From Mimachlamys varia (taxonomy: Eukaryota; Mollusca; Bivalvia; Pectinida; Pectinidae), in NCBI GenBank assembly GCA_947623455.1, contig OX392529.1, positions 8,246,001-8,310,000 of the forward strand: a stretch of 64,000 bases of DNA, written 5' to 3'. Numbering within the stretch: the stretch's first letter is position 1; the number at the start of each line of letters is the position of its first letter. Made by a program: the position numbers and the translations under genes. The notes beneath the pieces were generated by a model. It made no database searches. It was not told the origin of the DNA and saw only the letters and a list, made by a program, of their open reading frames with translations. This document shows, in pieces, positions 59,750 through 64,000 of the stretch.

Positions 59750-60197
59750 ACTAATGACCAATAAAGCGTATGCATACAACTGTTGTAAAATTTGTACGAG
59801 TTGGTAAATGACAAATCGGTCATTTCGTCTACGCTGTTAGACAAATGTACAATAGTAAACTTATTGTACCGAAATGACTAGATTAATCTACGCTTTGTTT
59901 ATGACTTGGTCATAGATGTGTGAGGGTTTGTGCGCCCCCTCATCCCGATTTAGAACTAGCCCACTGTGGCGTATCCAGATGGCTTCTTTGATCTGCCGCC
60001 TCAGAAAATTGCTCTCTCTTTCTAACACTTTGGAGTTTTCATGCTGTTCTGTGACAAGTGTCTCACATCTGTTGAGCAATGTGCGTACTAAGCCTAACTT
60101 TTGTTCTAAAGGATAGTGAGAACTGAATTTCAGGTATTGGTCCGTATGGGTCAAAATTTTACAACTGTTGTATGCATACGCTTTGTTGGTCATTAGT

Positions 60198-60243
60198 CTG
60201 ATGAAGGTGACAAGGTACATATCGTACTAGTCATCGAAACGTC
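60198..60243 (+). ncRNA. Hammerhead-ribozyme-like core in the inverted arm
   Basis: The same CTGATGA, stem II and GAAACGTC are present on the plus strand, identical in the core to the other arm. Confidence 0.6.
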
Positions 60244-60449
60244 ACATACGACATATTTTGGTTGTGTAAAATCATCTTTACATAAATCATACCTTCCAAG
60301 CTGAAGAAAAAGTTTATAAATATTTTTAGATTATTTCCTTAAGTTGATAAACAATTATTGGGCCACAGCAAAGCCTGTGAATCACCTGAGACAAGAAAGC
60401 ATAAAAAGCATGGATGAAAATAATAATTATTATTTTATATAAGTTTCCA

Positions 60450-61990
60450 TATTGTTTACAATAACTAAATACAGTGTAAATCTGAGCAACTGCCCACGTA
60501 CTTCACTGTTAACAATAACTAAATACAGTGTAAATCTGAACAACTGTCCACGTACTTCACTGTTAACAATAACTAAATACAGTGTAAATCTGAACAACTG
60601 TCCACATACTTCACTGTTTACAATAACTAAATACAGTGTAAATCTGAGCAATTGTCCACGTACTTCACTGTTAACAATAACTAAATACAGTGTAAATCTG
60701 AACAACTGCCCACGTACTTCACTGTTAACAATAACTAAATACAGTGTAAATCTGAGCAACTGTCCACATACTTCACTGTTTACAATAACTAAATACAGTG
60801 TAAATCTGAGCAATTGTCCACGTACTTCACTGTTAACAATAACTAAATACAGTGTAAATCTGAACAACTGCCCACGTACTTCCCTATTAACAATAACTAA
60901 ATACAGTGTAAATCCGAACAACTGTCCACATACTTCACTGTTAACAATAACTAAATACAGTGTTAATCTGAGCAACTGTCCACATACTTCACTGTTAACA
61001 ATAACTAAATACAGTGTAAATCTGAGCAACTAACTGTCCACGTACTTCACTGTCAATAATAACTAAATACAGTGTAAATCTGAGCAACTGCCCACGTACT
61101 TCACTGTTAACAATAACTAAATACAGTGTAAATCTGAACAACTGTCCACGTACTTCACTGTTAACAATAACTAAATACAGTGTAAATCTGAACAACTGTC
61201 CACGTACTTCATTGTTAACAATAACTAAATACAGTGTAAATCTGAGCAACTGTCCACGTACTTCACTGTCAATAATAACTAAATACAGTGTAAATCTGAA
61301 CAACTGTCCACATACTTCACTGTTAACAATAACTAAATACAGTGTAAATCTGAGCAACTGTCCACGTACTTCACTGTTAACAATAACTAAATACAGTGTA
61401 AATCTGAACAACTGCCCACGTACTTCACTGTTAACAATAACTAAATACAGTGTAAATCTGAACAACTGTCCACGTACTTCACTGTCAATAATAACTAAGA
61501 ACAGTGTAAATCTGAACAACTGTCCACGTACTTCATTGTTAACAATAACTAAATACAGTGTAAATCTGAGCAACTGTCCACGTACTTCACTGTCAATAAT
61601 AACTAAATACAGTGTAAATCCGAGCAACTGTCCACGTACTTCACTGTCAATAATTACTAAATACAGTGTAAATCTGAGCAACTGCCCACGTACTTCACTG
61701 TCAATAATAACTAAATACAGTGTAAATCTGAACAACTGTCCACGTACTTCACTGTTAACAATAACTAAATACAGTGTAAATATGAGCAACTGTCCACGTA
61801 CTTCACTGTCAATAATAACTAAATACAGTGTAAATCTGAAAAAACTGTCCACATACTTCACTGTTAACAATAACTAAATACAGTGTAAATCTGAACAACT
61901 GTCCACGTACTTCACTGTTAACAATAACTAAATACAGTGTAAATCTGAGCAATTATACGCGTACTTCGCTGTTTACAATAACTAAATACA
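60450..61990. repeat. 54-bp satellite (~28 copies)
   Basis: AACAATAACTAAATACAGTG, TAAATCTGAGCAACTG and CCACGTACTTCACTG repeat every 54 bases. It is open on both strands because 54 is a multiple of three; no gene is inferred. Confidence 0.93.
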
Positions 61991-62083
61991 GTTTTTGTGG
62001 ATTGATTCGATGTCCTAGCACATGTATGTCATGGTTATTAACTGACACTGTTACTTAAAGTTGATCTTCACCCAAACATATAT

Positions 62084-62498
62084 TTATATTTACATTTGCT
62101 CCGCATTTTTCCATTGACACAATGCTAAGAGGCAGTTGCCACCATACGCCTATAACACCCAGTGCCTCAGCATATAACAGCATTTGCTATTGTGACGTCA
62201 TAAATCTCCATTGTGAAGTTATAAATTTTTATTATGGTCTTAGGTTGATTTGCTGATCAAAATCGGTTCGAAACAACTAATTAAGGTCAATCATTAAATC
62301 AAAATGTAAATATAAGTAATGAGCGTTTCAGTAAAAATTATTACAGTCCTATAACACACATTAATGCTGACAAACTTACATAAATCCCTAACGGGCTTTT
62401 TTTAAAGTTTATAATCAATAACAATGTTAAAGGCGTATGGCAGCAACTGCCTCTTAGCATTGTGTCAATGGAAAATTGTAGAGCAAATGTAAATATAG
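62084..62498. mobile_element. MITE with ~70-bp terminal inverted repeats
   Basis: TATATTTACATTTGCTC at the left is mirrored by AGCAAATGTAAATATA at the right, and the arms match on through CCATTGACACAATGCTAAGA and GGCGTATGG. The interior of ~270 bp has no frame. TA on both sides may be the target duplication. Confidence 0.85.
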
Positions 62499-62633
62499 CT
62501 TAACTAATGCTCTAAATACCTCACTCCATGTGCAAGCATAATAACTGTAAAAATACATGGGTCCCTCTGCACATGTGGTTCTCAACATTAGCACAGGACA
62601 GCAATACTTCTGTACTTCGCACCCTACTACATT

Positions 62634-62816
62634 GAGACCACTAGCGGATCCAGAGAGAGGTGGGGGGAGGGTCCTTGGGGGTAAGGACACCCCCCTCCTT
62701 TCGGCGGAGGAAAAATTTTATTGCCTTAAAAATGGAAGTTTTTCCGTTGTGTCATTGAAAACGCGTCAGCTGGACCCCCTCCTTTTGAAAATCCTGCATT
62801 CGCGGCTGGAGACCAC
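62634..62816. mobile_element. hAT-type MITE with 8-bp target duplication
   Basis: GAGACCAC at 62634-62641 and at 62809-62816 flank a 167-bp element that starts TAGCGGATCCAG and ends TTCGCGGCTG, with GGGGGAGGGTCC and GGACCCCCTCC inside. The 8-bp duplication fits hAT transposition. Confidence 0.82.
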
Positions 62817-63088
62817 TGTGTAATGATCAAATATGTTAAAGTGCTAACTACATAAAAAGTTACCACGTTTTTAAAGAAGCTAGATAATCAACCGGCACTT
62901 TTACTGTCATTTGATAGTCCTCGCTGTGTGTTATTGTGACACAAAGGAATGGCCGTAACTAGCCTCCCGCCAGCAATATACAATGTAGGTATAAATCCTT
63001 CAGTTCGAGACGGCATGTAGGCTGTTACGTGTGCGGAAAGGTATGTTAGGACAATTAATCTGTATCTATCTGTATTCAAATTTCCAGA
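62817..63088. other. Unique sequence, no gene seen
   Basis: No exon or repeat recognised before the 36-bp array. Confidence 0.5.
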
Positions 63089-64000
63089 GAACAGTACAAA
63101 TAGAATATACATAATGCTTTGAACGTGAAGTACAAACAGAATATACATTATACTTTGTACGTGAAGTACAAATAGAATATACATAATACTTTGTACATGA
63201 AGTACAATCAGAATATACGTCATACTTTGTACGTGTAGTACAAATAGAATATACATAATACTTTGTACATGTAGTAAAAACAGAATATACATTATACATG
63301 TACTTTGTACGTGTAGTACGAATAGAATAACATTATACTTTGTGCGTGTAGTACAAACAAAATATACATTATACTTTGTACGTGAAGTACAAATAGAATA
63401 TACATAATACTTTGTACATGAAGTACAATCAGAATATACATACTACTTAATACATGTAGTACAAACAGAATATACATTCTACTTTGTACGTGAAGTACAA
63501 ATATTATATACATTATACTTTTTACGTGGAGTACAAATAGAATAACATTATACTTTGAACGTGAAGTACAAATAGAATATACATTATACTTTGAACGTGA
63601 AGTACATACAGAATATACATTATACTTTGTACGTGTAGTACAAACAGAATATACATTATACTTTGTGCGTGTAGTACAAACAAAATATACATTATACTTT
63701 GTACGTGAAGTACAAATAGAATATACATAATACTTTGTACATGAAGTACAATCAGAATATACATCATACTTTGTACGTAAAGTACAAACAGAATATATAT
63801 TTTATTTTGTACATGAAGTACAATCAGAATATACATTATACTTTGTACGTGTAGTACGAATAGAATAACATTATACTTTGTACATGAAGTACTATCAGAA
63901 TATACATTATACTTTGAACATGTAGTACAAACAGAATATACATAATAATTTTTACGTGAAGTACAAACAGAATATACATTATACTTTGTACATGTAGTAC
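63089..64000. repeat. 36-bp satellite with a GTAC hairpin (~25 copies, runs off the window)
   Basis: CTTTGTACGTGAAGTACAAA and AGAATATACATTATA repeat about every 36 bases. Each unit holds the inverted repeat TTTGTAC-GTGAA-GTACAAA. It continues past base 64000. Confidence 0.92.

Larger units (their letters stand above)
59661..60286 (-). mobile_element. Penelope-like retroelement remnant with inverted terminal copies
   Basis: Arms of ~133 bp (59661-59793 and 60154-60286) are inverted copies. The minus-strand frame 60220-59888 reads LTHTDQYLKFSSHYPL, QKLGLVRTLLNR, then FLRRQIKEAIWIRHSG and LNRDEGAH. The first part is the RT thumb of Penelope-like elements and the last is the C-terminus after their GIY-YIG nuclease; the nuclease between them is gone. 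It is therefore an internally deleted, non-autonomous copy. Each arm holds a hammerhead-like core. Confidence 0.85.

Noticed and set aside
60430..61877. Repeated frames RFTLYLVIVNSEVRGQL and NCPRTSLLTITKYSVNL
   Set aside because: These are two readings of the same 54-bp satellite.

Overview
This is a eukaryotic, AT-rich, intron-rich window, most likely from a bivalve mollusc. The grounds are split genes with consensus GT/AG junctions, CUB and chitinase (GH18) genes, and interspersed elements of kinds common in bivalve genomes (a TACGCCCGTC-bounded element, MITEs, Penelope-like and LINE fragments). Species cannot be fixed from the sequence. Nothing bacterial or viral was seen.

Layout. (1) 1-14384, plus strand: the 3' part of a gene for a multi-CUB, single-pass membrane protein. 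Eleven exons join in one frame (1725 coding bases, 574 residues), giving one partial and three complete CUB domains, a transmembrane segment and a short basic tail. (2) 14385-21429: intergenic space between convergent genes, with a 37-bp satellite (15.66-17.59 kb) and two copies of a repeat carrying a decayed type I hammerhead-ribozyme fold. (3) 21430-49633, minus strand: the 3' part of a GH18 chitinase-family gene, six exons joining in one frame. The last exon (5.9 kb) finishes the GH18 barrel and then encodes about 1,900 residues of cysteine-free, low-complexity tail, including about 800 residues of DRQRT-x-x-GVQ repeats. (4) 49634-64000: probably upstream intron or 5' flank of the chitinase gene, mostly tandem arrays (27, 38, 28, 54 and 36 bp) with a Penelope-like remnant and two MITEs. 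The N-terminal chitinase exons were not found.

Tandem repeats fill roughly half of the window. The main pattern is how they sit against splice junctions. In the CUB gene, two donors and two acceptors have themselves been tandemly duplicated, exonic bases included; one donor-containing 41-bp unit reaches about 60 copies. In the chitinase gene a 16.2-kb intron is almost pure satellite from about 30 bases after its donor to about 15 bases before its acceptor. Most long open frames in these arrays follow from the unit length and are not called as genes.

Functionally, the CUB protein looks like a cell-surface binding protein. The chitinase keeps the DxxDxDxE acid motif and carries a very long basic tail where many chitinases have a chitin-binding module. 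No functional link between the two genes is visible.
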